Made by a program: the position numbers and the translations under genes. Shown here piece after piece: positions 1-7,985 of a DNA stretch of 40,923 bases. Location: the NCBI RefSeq assembly GCF_000955975.1, contig NZ_JYJF01000061.1:1-40923 (forward strand). Reading direction: 5' to 3'. Source of the stretch: Saccharothrix sp. ST-888 (lineage in GTDB: Bacteria; Actinomycetota; Actinomycetes; Streptomycetales; Streptomycetaceae). Below the pieces are notes generated by a model, which was not told the origin of the DNA, did no database searches, and was given only the letters and a program-made list of their open reading frames with translations. Every line of letters starts with the position of its first letter. Positions within the stretch are counted from its first letter, which is position 1.

Positions 1-600
1 CCGGGCCGTGCTCAGCTGCGTCTGCGCGGCGGCGTACGCCTCGGCAGAGAGGGTCACCCGGTAGCGCTGAAACGTTCCGTCGGTGCCCTTCTGCTCCCCC
101 GCCAGTACCGGGTCGGGGGCGGACACCGCCGCGGTCAGCGCCACCATCGGGCTGAGCCGGTCCACCAGAGCGGAGTACGGGATCTCCCGCCGGCCGTCCG
201 CGCCCGCGGCGGTGGTGAACTTCTCCCAGTGCCGGCCGCCCAGCCGGGCCGCGGCGGCCTGGCCACCGCCCAGGTACGCGGTGGTGTCCAGCACTATCAG
301 CTGTTCGGGGACCCCGAGCCGGTCGAGCACCAGGACGGTCTTCGGTGCCCAGAACAGCATCCCGGTCGCACTCTGGGACCCCAGGCGGTAGCTGAATTTG
401 GCCCGGCGCGCGGTGTCCATCTGCAGCTTGGCGGAGAGCAGCACGCCGTGCGGCGAGCGGTCGGTCGGCGTGGCCAGGGCGGACGGGCTGTCGGCCGGGG
501 CGGGCGGCGAGGAGCTCCCTGTGCCGCCCGTACCGCTGCTGCACCCGGCCAGCAGGGCGGCGGCCAGCCCTGCGATCACCGCCCGCCGTACCCGTGCCAT
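1..600 (-). CDS. Secreted lipoprotein, LolA/LppX-like (3' end outside window)
   Basis: The frame is open from an ATG at 600 to the window edge (200 codons visible), so the C-terminus is missing. The N-terminus has an Arg-rich start, a hydrophobic stretch and a lipobox ending LLAGC (Cys about residue 20), followed by a Ser/Gly/Pro/Ala linker. This is a typical lipoprotein signal and the protein should be anchored outside the membrane. The visible remainder resembles the neighbouring lipoprotein at 648-1571 in layout (a beta-rich stretch around FWAPKTVLVLD, then a tyrosine-containing strand), so the two are probably paralogues. Streptomycetes usually carry two such lipoprotein genes between rplA and rplJ. 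The ligand and the exact role are unknown; the LolA/LppX assignment is inference from layout. Confidence 0.72.
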   Translation of the reverse strand, partial: MARVRRAVIAGLAAALLAGCSSGTGGTGSSSPPAPADSPSALATPTDRSPHGVLLSAKLQMDTARRAKFSYRLGSQSATGMLFWAPKTVLVLDRLGVPEQLIVLDTTAYLGGGQAAAARLGGRHWEKFTTAAGADGRREIPYSALVDRLSPMVALTAAVSAPDPVLAGEQKGTDGTFQRYRVTLSAEAYAAAQTQLSTAR

Positions 601-647
601 CCCCGTACTCCTCCGCTCGCTCGGCCGCACCCTGTGGTCGGACCGGG

Positions 648-1571
648 TCAGTTGCCCGGACTCTTCAGCATGTCGGCGAAGTCCATGACCTCGCTGTCGG
701 CGGGCGCCTTGACCGCCGGGGTGCTGCCGATCTCGGTGTACTTGAAGGTCTGCGGGCCCCCCAGCCCGGCACCCGTGTTGGTGTTGGTCTGCTGGACCAG
801 CTCGCCCTTGCCGTTGATCCAGAAGTCGACGGTGGAGGTGTCACCGTCCTTCTTCAGCAGGCCGGACACCAGGTCGAACTGGTCCTTGCCGATCGGCAGC
901 AGCTTGGCCACCTCATCGATCGGGGCCTCGCTGCGGTAGTGGACGGTGTCCACCCCGTCGATCTTCTCCTCGCCGACCCTGCTCAGCCTGCCCGCCCCGG
1001 CGTTGGCCGCCAGCTGGGCGCCCGGGTTGAGGGCCACGAGCATGCCGGCGATCGAACCGTAGTCCTCGGCGCCCCCGGCCCTGCCGTCGCCGCCGGCCGA
1101 CTTCGGGTCCAGCTTCAGCCACTTCTTGCCGTTCATCAGCGCGGCGGTCTCGGCGTCCAGGCCGGTGTAGAGCGCGCTGTCGACGGCCAGCATCCTGCTC
1201 TCCGTGCCCTTGTCCTTCAGCGCCAGGTCGAGGGCCGCCGAACCCGGCTGCCAGACGTAGGAGCCCGAGCCGCCGTCCCCGGTGGTCCGGGTCAGCTTGG
1301 CGCCCTTGGCCTTCTCCATCACGGCAGCCGAGGCCAGCAGGGCGGCCTTCGGGTCCTGGTTCGGATCGGGCTTCACCGCCCCCGCGGCGGCACTGGAGCC
1401 CGCGCTCGCTGAGGACCCGCCGCTGCCCGCGGCCGCGGTGGCCGGGGACGTGCCGCCGGCGGGTGCGGCGGCGTCCTTGCCGGCGCCGCTCCCGGAGCTG
1501 CTGCAGGCGGTCAGTCCGCCCACCAGGAGCGCGGTGGCGGCAACGGCTGAGGCAAGGCGCAGGGTGCGCAC
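648..1571 (-). CDS. Secreted lipoprotein, LppX/LprG-LolA-like
   Basis: 307 codons from a GTG at 1571, preceded by a GAGGGGGG ribosome-binding stretch. The signal peptide ends in a lipobox (LTAC, Cys at residue 23) and is followed by a low-complexity Ser/Gly/Ala linker of about 45 residues. The mature part (about residues 75-300) has alternating strands ending in STVDFWINGKGELVQ, a pattern common in the LppX_LprAFG/LolA-type lipid-binding fold. LppX-like proteins in mycobacteria move lipids to the cell surface; whether this one does is not known. It lies 228 nt downstream of rplA behind a strong hairpin, so it is probably transcribed separately. The family call is moderate; lipoprotein status is firm. 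Confidence 0.8.
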   Translation of the reverse strand: MRTLRLASAVAATALLVGGLTACSSSGSGAGKDAAAPAGGTSPATAAAGSGGSSASAGSSAAAGAVKPDPNQDPKAALLASAAVMEKAKGAKLTRTTGDGGSGSYVWQPGSAALDLALKDKGTESRMLAVDSALYTGLDAETAALMNGKKWLKLDPKSAGGDGRAGGAEDYGSIAGMLVALNPGAQLAANAGAGRLSRVGEEKIDGVDTVHYRSEAPIDEVAKLLPIGKDQFDLVSGLLKKDGDTSTVDFWINGKGELVQQTNTNTGAGLGGPQTFKYTEIGSTPAVKAPADSEVMDFADMLKSPGN

Positions 1572-1653
1572 AGTGGTCCCCCCTCATATCTCGTGCTCAT
1601 CGGATTGGGTCGGACTCTAACCGATACCCCCGAGAGCGGGACAAGGGGTTACG

Positions 1654-1693
1654 CCGACGGGCCCGCACCCCCGAAGGGGTACGGGCCCGTCGG
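1654..1693 (-). terminator. Terminator-like hairpin after rplA
   Basis: A 12-bp perfect stem (1654-1665 with 1682-1693) encloses a second 5-bp stem (1667-1671 with 1676-1680) closed by a CGAA loop. It lies between the rplA stop and the start of the lipoprotein gene. There is no U-tract, as is usual for high-GC actinobacterial terminators. Confidence 0.75.
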
Positions 1694-1799
1694 ACGGACT
1701 CCAGTGGTGCCCGGAACGCGGCTGCCCGGGGCCCGTGGGCTCGGGCGGCGGCTGCGCTGTCGGGCGGTCCTGTCGCCTCGCTCGCAAGCTACCTCAGCG

Positions 1800-2522
1800 T
1801 CAGACCGACGCCGGGTCCTCCTCGACCAGGAGGTTGCGGGTGCGGTTCGGGTCCACCTGGATGCCGGGGCCCATGGTGGTGGAGACCGCGGTCTTCTTGA
1901 TGTAGCGGCCCTTGGCGGCGGCGGGCTTGGCCCGGAGGACCTCGTCCAGCGCGGCGGCGTAGTTCTCGACCAGCTGCTCGTCGGTGAAGGAGGCCTTACC
2001 GATGATGAAGTGCAGGTTCGAGTGCTTGTCGACGCGGAACTCGATCTTGCCACCCTTGATGTCGTTGACAGCCTTGGCGACATCGGGGGTGACGGTGCCG
2101 GTCTTCGGGTTCGGCATCAGGCCACGGGGACCGAGCACGCGGCCGAGGCGGCCGACCTTGCCCATGAGGTCCGGGGTGGCGACGACGGCGTCGAAGTCCA
2201 GCTTGCCCTTGGCGACCTCGTCGATGAGCTCGTCGGCACCGACGATGTCGGCGCCGGCAGCACGCGCGGCCTCGGCACGCTCGCCGGTCGCGAAGACCAG
2301 GACCCGAGCGGTCTTACCGGTGCCGTGCGGGAGGATCACGGTGCTGCGGACCATCTGGTCGGCCTTGCGCGGGTCGACACCCAGGCGCATGGCAACCTCG
2401 ACGGTGCCGTCGAACTTGGTGGTGGAGGTCGCCTTGGCGAGGCGGATGGCCTCGAGCGGGGCGTAGATGCGGCTGCGGTCGACCTGGGCGTCCGCGGCCT
2501 TGAGAGCCTTGCTGCGCTTCAC
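1800..2522 (-). CDS. rplA: 50S ribosomal protein L1
   Basis: 240 residues, the usual length for bacterial L1. It binds 23S rRNA at the L1 stalk, takes part in E-site tRNA release, and in many bacteria binds its own mRNA to control the L11-L1 operon. The conserved stretch GPRGLMPNPKTGTVT (about residues 130-145) and the C-terminal AAKGRYIKKTAVSTTMGPG are diagnostic. It follows rplK with a 77-nt gap and is probably co-transcribed from the promoter before rplK. Start ATG at 2522 is preceded by AGGAGAAGCAGTG. Confidence 0.98.
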   Translation of the reverse strand: MKRSKALKAADAQVDRSRIYAPLEAIRLAKATSTTKFDGTVEVAMRLGVDPRKADQMVRSTVILPHGTGKTARVLVFATGERAEAARAAGADIVGADELIDEVAKGKLDFDAVVATPDLMGKVGRLGRVLGPRGLMPNPKTGTVTPDVAKAVNDIKGGKIEFRVDKHSNLHFIIGKASFTDEQLVENYAAALDEVLRAKPAAAKGRYIKKTAVSTTMGPGIQVDPNRTRNLLVEEDPASV

Positions 2523-2599
2523 TGCTTCTCCTGAAGGTGAATGGAGGAGTCGTGGTGTATACGGGCCGCGCTGGCCCTACCACGTGAGGACTTGGGCTT

Positions 2600-3034
2600 T
2601 CAGCCCTCGACGGTGATGCCCATCGACCGGGCGGTGCCGGCGATGATCTTCTCCGCCGCGTCCATGTCGTTGGCGTTGAGGTCGGGGAGCTTGGTGGTGG
2701 CGATCTCGCGGACCTGGGCGCTGGTGAGCTTCGCGACCTTGGTCTTGTGCGGCTCGCTGGAGCCCTTCTCGATGCCCGCGGCCTTCAGGATGAGGCGAGC
2801 GGCCGGCGGCGTCTTCGTGATGAAGGTGAAGGAGCGGTCGTCGTAGACCGTGATCTCCACCGGCACGATCATGCCGCGCTGCGACTCGGTCGCAGCGTTG
2901 TAGGCCTTGCAGAACTCCATGATGTTGACGCCGTGCTGACCCAGCGCGGGGCCGACCGGCGGGGCCGGGTTGGCCGCGCCGGCCTTGATCTGGAGCTTGA
3001 TAAGCCCCGTGACCTTCTTCTTCTTGGGAGGCAT
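2600..3034 (-). CDS. rplK: 50S ribosomal protein L11
   Basis: 144 residues starting MPPKKKK at 3034, with GGAGAG just upstream; longer readings from upstream are not supported. L11 binds the GTPase-associated centre of 23S rRNA, where it affects elongation-factor turnover and RelA activation, and it is part of the thiostrepton site. The proline-rich N-terminal stretch [19 protein letters not shown] is the family hallmark. It heads the rplK-rplA unit and has its own promoter-like sequence at 3118-3146. Confidence 0.98.
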
Positions 3035-3117
3035 GTCTCTCCGGGTCCTTCCGAGAGGTGATTGCTGATGTGTGTGCGGCCAGGGCGACACCCGGCCGGG
3101 AGTACACACATCGGACC

Positions 3118-3146
3118 AGGCTAACGCGGATGCGCCGCTGGGCCAA
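3118..3146 (-). promoter_or_regulatory. Putative sigma70-type promoter of rplK-rplA
   Basis: On the minus strand a -35 TTGGCC (3146-3141) is followed after exactly 17 nt by -10 TAGCCT (3123-3118). The start codon of rplK lies 84 nt further on. The promoter begins right after the hairpin that ends nusG, fitting a new transcription unit. Called by sequence match only. Confidence 0.55.
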
Positions 3147-3152
3147 AACGGA

Positions 3153-3182
3153 TTCGGGGCGGAGCCGAAGCCCCGCCCCGAA
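3153..3182 (-). terminator. Hairpin between nusG and rplK
   Basis: A 10-bp stem pairs 3153-3162 with 3173-3182 around a 10-nt loop, 18 nt after the nusG stop codon. It lacks a U-tract. It probably separates or attenuates secE-nusG transcription from rplK-rplA. Confidence 0.6.
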
Positions 3183-3199
3183 CCCGAAGATCTGACGCT

Positions 3200-4096
3200 T
3201 TAGTTCTTCTGGATCTGGTCGAACGACAGCTCGACCGGGGTCTCGCGGCCGAAGATCTCGACCAGGCCCTTGACCTTCTTCGAGTCAGGGTTGATCTCGT
3301 TGATGGTCGCCTGCAGGGTCGCGAACGGACCGTCGGTGACGGTGACCGAGTCGCCGACCTCGAAGTCGAGCACCTGGATCTCGCTCGGCTTGACCGGCGA
3401 GGGCTTGCCCGCCTCCTTGGCCGCCTGGCGCTCCACGTCGGGGGCGAGCATCTTGACGACCTCGTCCAGGGTCAGCGGGTACGGGTCGTACGCGTTGCCG
3501 ACGAAGCCGGTGACACCCGGGGTGTTGCGGACGACGCCCCAGGATTCCGGGGTGAGGTCCATGCGCACCAGGACGTAGCCGGGGAGCTTGTTCTGGCGGA
3601 TGGTCTTGCGGTCGCCGTTCTTGATCTGGACGACCTCTTCCTGCGGCACCTCGGCCTGGAAGATGTACTCCTCGACGTTCAGGGAGACCGCGCGCTGCTC
3701 CAGGTTCTGCTTGACCCGGTTCTCGTAGCCCGCGTAGGTGTGGATGACGTACCACTCACCCGGCGCGTAGCGCAGCTTCTCGCGGAACTCGGCGACCGGG
3801 TCGACCTCGACGGTCTCGACCTCGACGGCCTCGGCGGCCTCGACCTCAGCGGTCTCGCCCTCGGCGGCGTCGGCCTCAGCCACGGCTGCGGCGAACGCCT
3901 CGTCCGCCACGGTCTCGTCCTCGGTCACCTCGTGCATCGCGGCGCTCTCGGCCGCCACGCCCGCCTCGGTCTCGTCCGCAGCCTCGACCTCGTCCGCATC
4001 GGCGTCCGCCGCGTCGAGGATCTGCTCGGCAGCCTCGGCGTCGGCGGCGTCGGCCGCGTCCAGCTCGGCGGCGTCGTACAGGGGGGACTCAGACAC
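3200..4096 (-). CDS. nusG: Transcription termination/antitermination factor NusG
   Basis: 298 residues from a GTG at 4096, with AGGAAAG about 12 nt upstream; the in-frame ATG farther upstream (4252) lacks a matching ribosome site. NusG binds RNA polymerase and couples it to Rho and the ribosome. The NGN domain starts about residue 114 (WYVIHTYAGYENRVKQNLE) and the KOW domain is near the C-terminus (VGDSVTVTDGPFATLQATI, ending FGRETPVELSFDQI). About 105 N-terminal residues form an Ala/Glu/Asp-rich acidic extension, absent from enterobacterial NusG (about 180 residues) but seen in other streptomycetes. It lies downstream of secE in the classical secE-nusG pair. Confidence 0.97.
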   Translation of the reverse strand: MSESPLYDAAELDAADAADAEAAEQILDAADADADEVEAADETEAGVAAESAAMHEVTEDETVADEAFAAAVAEADAAEGETAEVEAAEAVEVETVEVDPVAEFREKLRYAPGEWYVIHTYAGYENRVKQNLEQRAVSLNVEEYIFQAEVPQEEVVQIKNGDRKTIRQNKLPGYVLVRMDLTPESWGVVRNTPGVTGFVGNAYDPYPLTLDEVVKMLAPDVERQAAKEAGKPSPVKPSEIQVLDFEVGDSVTVTDGPFATLQATINEINPDSKKVKGLVEIFGRETPVELSFDQIQKN

Positions 4097-4304
4097 GGTG
4101 GCTGCTTCTTTCCTGGGATGTGGAGATGGAACGGCTCCGGGGCCACCCGGCGCCCTCGCGGGCCCGCGCGGATGAAGTCTCGGATACCTCAACAGTACCG
4201 AGTCAACGGTAGCGGGCTCGTCCGGTCGGCGCCGACAGCTCGACCCGGGCACCCTGCACAGTGTGCGGGCGACCCGGGTCGGGGGTGGTATCGGGGGCGA
4301 CGGA

Positions 4305-4664
4305 TCAGCCGAAGACCCAGAACGAGAGCTTGCCGAAGCCGGTGTCCAGGCCGTACACCAGGCCCATGATCACGACCACGAAGGTCACCACGACGCTGGT
4401 GTACTGGATCAGGTCGTTGCGGCTCGGCCAGACGACCTTGCGCAGCTCGGCGATGATCTGGCGGTAGAACAGCCCGATCCGGGCGAACAGGCCCTTCTTG
4501 GCCCGCTTGCCGGACTTCGACTCGCCACCGGCCTCCCGGTTGGCCCGCTTGCGCTCGCGTCGCGACAGCGCCTTGCCGTCGACGGGCGTGGTCTCGTCCG
4601 CGCCGTCGGCACCCTCGGGGTTGCCGCTCTCAGGCGTTGCGGTGGAGCCCGTGGTCTCCGTCAC
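4305..4664 (-). CDS. secE: Preprotein translocase subunit SecE
   Basis: 119 residues. SecE is the essential clamp subunit of the SecYEG channel in the cytoplasmic membrane. Residues 1-55 are a charged, probably disordered N-terminal part. The conserved amphipathic segment and signature (YRQIIAELRKVVWPSRNDL, about 67-85) precede one transmembrane helix (about 86-107). The single-helix form is usual in actinobacteria. ATG at 4664; nusG follows 208 nt downstream, and tRNA(Trp) lies upstream as in other actinobacteria. Confidence 0.96.
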   Translation of the reverse strand: MTETTGSTATPESGNPEGADGADETTPVDGKALSRRERKRANREAGGESKSGKRAKKGLFARIGLFYRQIIAELRKVVWPSRNDLIQYTSVVVTFVVVIMGLVYGLDTGFGKLSFWVFG

Positions 4665-4764
4665 TCGTCCTCACCTGAATCCGGGTCCTGCCGAGCGTCG
4701 CTTGCGTGCCTGTGCAACACGGGCGATCCGGCGAAAGCAGTGCTGTTTGGGCCCTCTCCGCGTC

Positions 4765-4796
4765 AAGCCCGCTCGCTCTGCGGAGCGAACGGGCTT
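4765..4796 (-). terminator. Hairpin after tRNA(Trp)
   Basis: A 7-bp stem (4765-4771 with 4790-4796), a single mismatch and a further 5-bp stem (4773-4777 with 4784-4788) lie 17 nt beyond the tRNA 3' end. It is the likely end of the tRNA transcript. Confidence 0.6.
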
Positions 4797-4812
4797 ACGT
4801 CGGATCAAGCAG

Positions 4813-4885
4813 CAGGGCAAGAGGGACTCGAACCCCCAACCGCCGGTTTTGGAGACCGGTGCTCTACCAATTGAGCTATTGCCCT
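4813..4885 (-). tRNA. tRNA-Trp (anticodon CCA)
   Basis: A 73-nt cloverleaf. The 7-bp acceptor stem pairs AGGGCAA with TTGCCCT, the D arm is normal, and the anticodon stem CCGGT/ACCGG encloses loop CTCCAAA with CCA at the anticodon. The TpsiC arm holds GTTCGAGTC. The discriminator base is G and CCA is not encoded. The position beside secE-nusG is conserved in actinobacteria, where the HadA/HadB genes also lie close by. Confidence 0.97.
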
Positions 4886-5134
4886 ACGGTGCCTCGCGGC
4901 TCCGGAGATGACCACCAACCTACCGCATCCGGACCGTTGCGTGCTGTACGCCCCGGAGGATCCGCAGTTCGGGAGCCATCGAGCAGTGAGTGTACGGGTT
5001 CTTCGGCGATTGGTCGAACCCCTTCGACCGGAGCCCGGTCGGAGAACCCCCCTGACCGCACACATCGTGGACGGACCGGTACACATGCTGAAACCGTCGT
5101 ACCCGGCCGTCGCCGACTCTGCAACGATGCAGGT

Positions 5135-6373
5135 ATGAGCGCTTCCACCCCCGCCCCCATCAGCCCCGTAGACCGCCGCGTCTCCGCCCGGATCGGCGCC
5201 ATCGCCGAGTCCGCGACCCTCGCGGTGGACGCCAAGGCCAAGGCCCTCAAGGCCGCCGGCCGACCCGTGATCGGCTTCGGCGCGGGCGAGCCCGACTTCC
5301 CGACCCCCGACTACATCGTCGAGGCCGCGGTCGCCGCCTGCCAGGACCCGAAGAACCACCGCTACACCCCGGCGGGCGGCCTGCCCGAGCTGAAGGCCGC
5401 GATCGCCGCCAAGACGCTGCGCGACTCGGGCTACGAGGTGGACGCCTCCCAGGTCCTGGTCACCAACGGCGGCAAGCAGGCGATCTACAACGCCTTCGCC
5501 GCGATCCTCGACCCGGGCGACGAGGTCATCGTCCCCGCGCCGTACTGGACCACCTACCCGGAGTCGATCCAGCTGGCCGGCGGCGTGCCGGTCGAGGTCG
5601 TCGCGGACGAGTCCACCGGCTACAAGGTCTCGGTGGAGCAGCTGGAGGCGGCCCGCACCGGGAACACCAAGGTCGTGCTGTTCGTCTCGCCCTCCAACCC
5701 GACCGGCGCGGTGTACACCGAGGCCGAGGCCCGGGCGATCGGCGAGTGGGCGCTGGAGCACGGGCTGTGGGTGCTCACCGACGAGATCTACGAGCACCTG
5801 GTGTACGGCGACGCCACGTTCACCTCGCTGCCCGCGCTGCTGCCCGCGCTGCGCGACAAGTGCATCGTGGTCAACGGGGTGGCCAAGACCTACGCCATGA
5901 CCGGCTGGCGGGTGGGCTGGCTGATCGGCCCCAAGGACGTCGTGTCCGCCGCCGCCAACCTGCAGTCGCACGCCACCTCCAACGTCTCCAACGTGGCCCA
6001 GCGCGCCGCCCTGGCCGCCGTCTCCGGCAACCTGGACGCCGTCGCCGAGATGCGCACCGCCTTCGACCGCCGCCGCCAGACCATGGTGCGGATGCTCAAC
6101 GAGATCGAGGGCGTCTACTGCCCCGAGCCGCAGGGCGCGTTCTACGCCTACCCGTCGGTCAAGGGCCTGCTGGGCAAGGAGATCCGGGGCAAGCGCCCGC
6201 AGAGCTCCGCGGAGCTGGCCGCGCTGATCCTGGACGAGGCCGAGGTCGCGGTCGTCCCCGGCGAGGCCTTCGGCACCCCGGGCTACCTGCGCCTGTCCTA
6301 CGCGCTCGGCGACGCCGACCTGGCCGAGGGCGTCAGCCGGATGCAGAAGCTGCTGGGCGAGGCCCGCGACTGA
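5135..6373 (+). CDS. aspC: Pyridoxal-phosphate aspartate-type aminotransferase
   Basis: 412 residues, fold-type I, class I aminotransferase (aspartate aminotransferase 1b-like size). It is expected to move an amino group between aspartate and 2-oxoglutarate using PLP in the cytoplasm. Visible landmarks are GFGAGEPDFPTPDYI (substrate entry), SPSNPTG with Asn188, TDEIYE with Asp216 (pyridine nitrogen), and VNGVAKTYAMTGWRVGW with the Schiff-base Lys251. ATG at 5135 is chosen because homology begins just after it; the ribosome site (GCAGG) is weak. A 250-nt gap upstream, shared with tRNA(Trp), holds the promoters, but no clear consensus was found there. Substrate range (Asp, aromatic or prephenate) cannot be fixed from sequence. 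Confidence 0.93.
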   Translation: MSASTPAPISPVDRRVSARIGAIAESATLAVDAKAKALKAAGRPVIGFGAGEPDFPTPDYIVEAAVAACQDPKNHRYTPAGGLPELKAAIAAKTLRDSGYEVDASQVLVTNGGKQAIYNAFAAILDPGDEVIVPAPYWTTYPESIQLAGGVPVEVVADESTGYKVSVEQLEAARTGNTKVVLFVSPSNPTGAVYTEAEARAIGEWALEHGLWVLTDEIYEHLVYGDATFTSLPALLPALRDKCIVVNGVAKTYAMTGWRVGWLIGPKDVVSAAANLQSHATSNVSNVAQRAALAAVSGNLDAVAEMRTAFDRRRQTMVRMLNEIEGVYCPEPQGAFYAYPSVKGLLGKEIRGKRPQSSAELAALILDEAEVAVVPGEAFGTPGYLRLSYALGDADLAEGVSRMQKLLGEARD

Positions 6374-6388
6374 CGCTCCGCACCCCGC

Positions 6389-6429
6389 ACCGCCCCCGTC
6401 ACCCCTTCGAGCGATGTGACGGGGGCGGT
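6389..6429 (+). terminator. Terminator hairpin after aspC
   Basis: A 14-bp perfect stem (6389-6402 with 6416-6429) with a 13-nt loop starts 16 nt past the aspC stop. It separates aspC from the deaminase gene that starts at 6465, although read-through is possible. Confidence 0.8.
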
Positions 6430-6464
6430 TCCCGGATCACCCCGGGATGCGGCAGGATTCGTGA

Positions 6465-7484
6465 ATGGATCCCCTGCGCGACGTACGGGCCCTTCCCAAG
6501 GCCCATCTGCACCTGCACTTCACCGGCTCGATGCGGCCCGAAACCCTGCTGGAACTGGCCGCCAAGCACCGCATCAGGCTGCCCGAGGCACTCAGCTCGG
6601 CCGAGCCGCCGAAGCTGCGGGCCACCGACGAGCGCGGCTGGTTCCGCTTCCAGCGGCTGTACGACACCGCCCGCTCGGTGCTCCGCGACGAGGAGGACAT
6701 CCGGCGCCTGGTCCTGGAGACCGCCGAGGACGAACGGCGCGACGGCTCCCGCTGGCTGGAGATCCAGGTCGACCCGACCTCGTACGCGCCCCGGTTCGGC
6801 GGCCTGATCCCGGCGCTCGAACTGATCCTGGACGCCGTGCGGGACGCCTCCGAGCGGACCGGGGTGGGGATCCGGGTGCTGGTCGCCGCGAACCGGATGA
6901 AGTCGCCGATGGACGCCCGCACGCTGGCCCGGCTCGCGGTCCGCTATACCGACCAGGGCGTGGTCGGCTTCGGGCTCTCCAACGACGAACGGCGCGGCCT
7001 GGCACGGGACTTCGACCGCGCCTTCGCCATCGCCCGGAAGGCCGGGCTGCTGGCCGCCCCGCACGGCGGCGAGCTGGCCGGACCGGAGTCCGTCCGGGAC
7101 TGCCTGGACGACCTGGGCGCGGGCCGGATCGGCCACGGCGTCCGGGCGGCGGAGGACGCCCGGCTGATGCAGCGGCTGGCCGACCGCCAGATCACCTGCG
7201 AGGTCTGCCCCGCCTCCAACGTCGCCCTCGGCGTCTACGAGCACGCCACCGAGGTCCCGCTGCGACGGCTCTTCGAGGCGGGCGTGCCGCTCGCCCTCGG
7301 CGCCGACGACCCGCTCCTCTTCGGCTCCCGGCTGGCCGCGCAGTACGAGCTGGCCCGCACGGTCCACGGCTTCTCCGACCCCGAACTCGCCGAACTGGCC
7401 CGCCAGTCCGTCCGCGGCTCGCGGGCCCCGGAGGACGTCCAGAAGCTGCTGCTCGCCGACATCGACGCCTGGCTCGCCGGCTGA
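6465..7484 (+). CDS. add: Adenosine deaminase
   Basis: 339 residues. It hydrolyses adenosine or deoxyadenosine to inosine with release of ammonia (purine salvage, cytoplasmic). All active-site elements are visible. The zinc pair lies in KAHLHLHF near the start (His16 and His18). The catalytic glutamate and metal histidine are in APHGGELAGPESV, the RIGHGVRA histidine follows, and the aspartate pair is in LGADDPLLFG. ATG at 6465 lies 36 nt after the aspC terminator hairpin. Some members of this family act on other purines (adenine deaminase, aminofutalosine deaminase), so substrate is by family only. Confidence 0.9.
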   Translation: MDPLRDVRALPKAHLHLHFTGSMRPETLLELAAKHRIRLPEALSSAEPPKLRATDERGWFRFQRLYDTARSVLRDEEDIRRLVLETAEDERRDGSRWLEIQVDPTSYAPRFGGLIPALELILDAVRDASERTGVGIRVLVAANRMKSPMDARTLARLAVRYTDQGVVGFGLSNDERRGLARDFDRAFAIARKAGLLAAPHGGELAGPESVRDCLDDLGAGRIGHGVRAAEDARLMQRLADRQITCEVCPASNVALGVYEHATEVPLRRLFEAGVPLALGADDPLLFGSRLAAQYELARTVHGFSDPELAELARQSVRGSRAPEDVQKLLLADIDAWLAG

Positions 7485-7555
7485 GCCCGCCGGGGGCGCA
7501 CGGCCCTCCGCCCGGTCGACCGCGCGCCCCGATGGGTCAGCCTGCGCCCCGGGTG

Positions 7556-7954
7556 TCAACTCCGTTGCGGGAGTGGGGTTCTCAGGTCTCCGCCGGCGCC
7601 CGCCGGGAAGGATCCGGTGCCGGGCATTGAGAGCACGGAGGCGGTGGTGAGGGCCCAGACGTCGTCGGCCCGCCGCACCGGGTAGTGACTCCCGCGGGGC
7701 ACCTCGTACCGGGCGAGTCGGGGCACCACCGTGCGGGCCCGCCGCGCGCAGTCGAGCGACTTGGCCGCGCCCGCCGCCGTACGGTCCCGGTCCCCGTGGA
7801 CGATCAGCACCCGGCGCCCGCGCAACTGCTCGACCGGGTCGCCGTCCGGCAGCCGGGGAGCGACACCGACCACGCCCGCGACGGTCGGACGGCGCTGCCA
7901 CGCGGTCAGCTCCGCGCTGCGCTCCCGCCCGCCGCGCTTCCGCCGTACGAGCAT
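7556..7954 (-). pseudogene. Remnant of an alpha/beta-hydrolase (5' truncated)
   Basis: The frame from 7954 to 7556 encodes what looks like the C-terminal half of an alpha/beta-hydrolase. It has VAGVVGVAPRLPDGDPVEQL, then the strand and acid residue in RRVLIVHGDRDRT, and the catalytic histidine in VPRGSHYPV. The nucleophile-elbow Ser and the N-terminal half are missing. The frame runs back into the end of murB without an upstream gene or a ribosome site. The first 15 residues are Arg-rich and unlike the family. It is probably a decayed gene left between murB and add. A short functional protein cannot be excluded but would lack the nucleophile. Confidence 0.6.
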
Positions 7955-7985
7955 CCGGCGCCCCCACGATCTGCGGACACCACGG

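Noticed and set aside
2925..2941. TTGACG-N5-CTGACC, an 11-bp-spaced pair like those in the arrays
   Set aside because: It lies inside rplK, encodes conserved residues (GQHGVN), and has no second pair at 32 bp. It shows that single pairs arise by chance; only the four-part arrays are claimed.
4181..4206. TTGACT upstream of nusG as a -35 element
   Set aside because: No -10-like hexamer is found at 16-18 nt. The best TATCCG is only 14 nt away, so no promoter is called.
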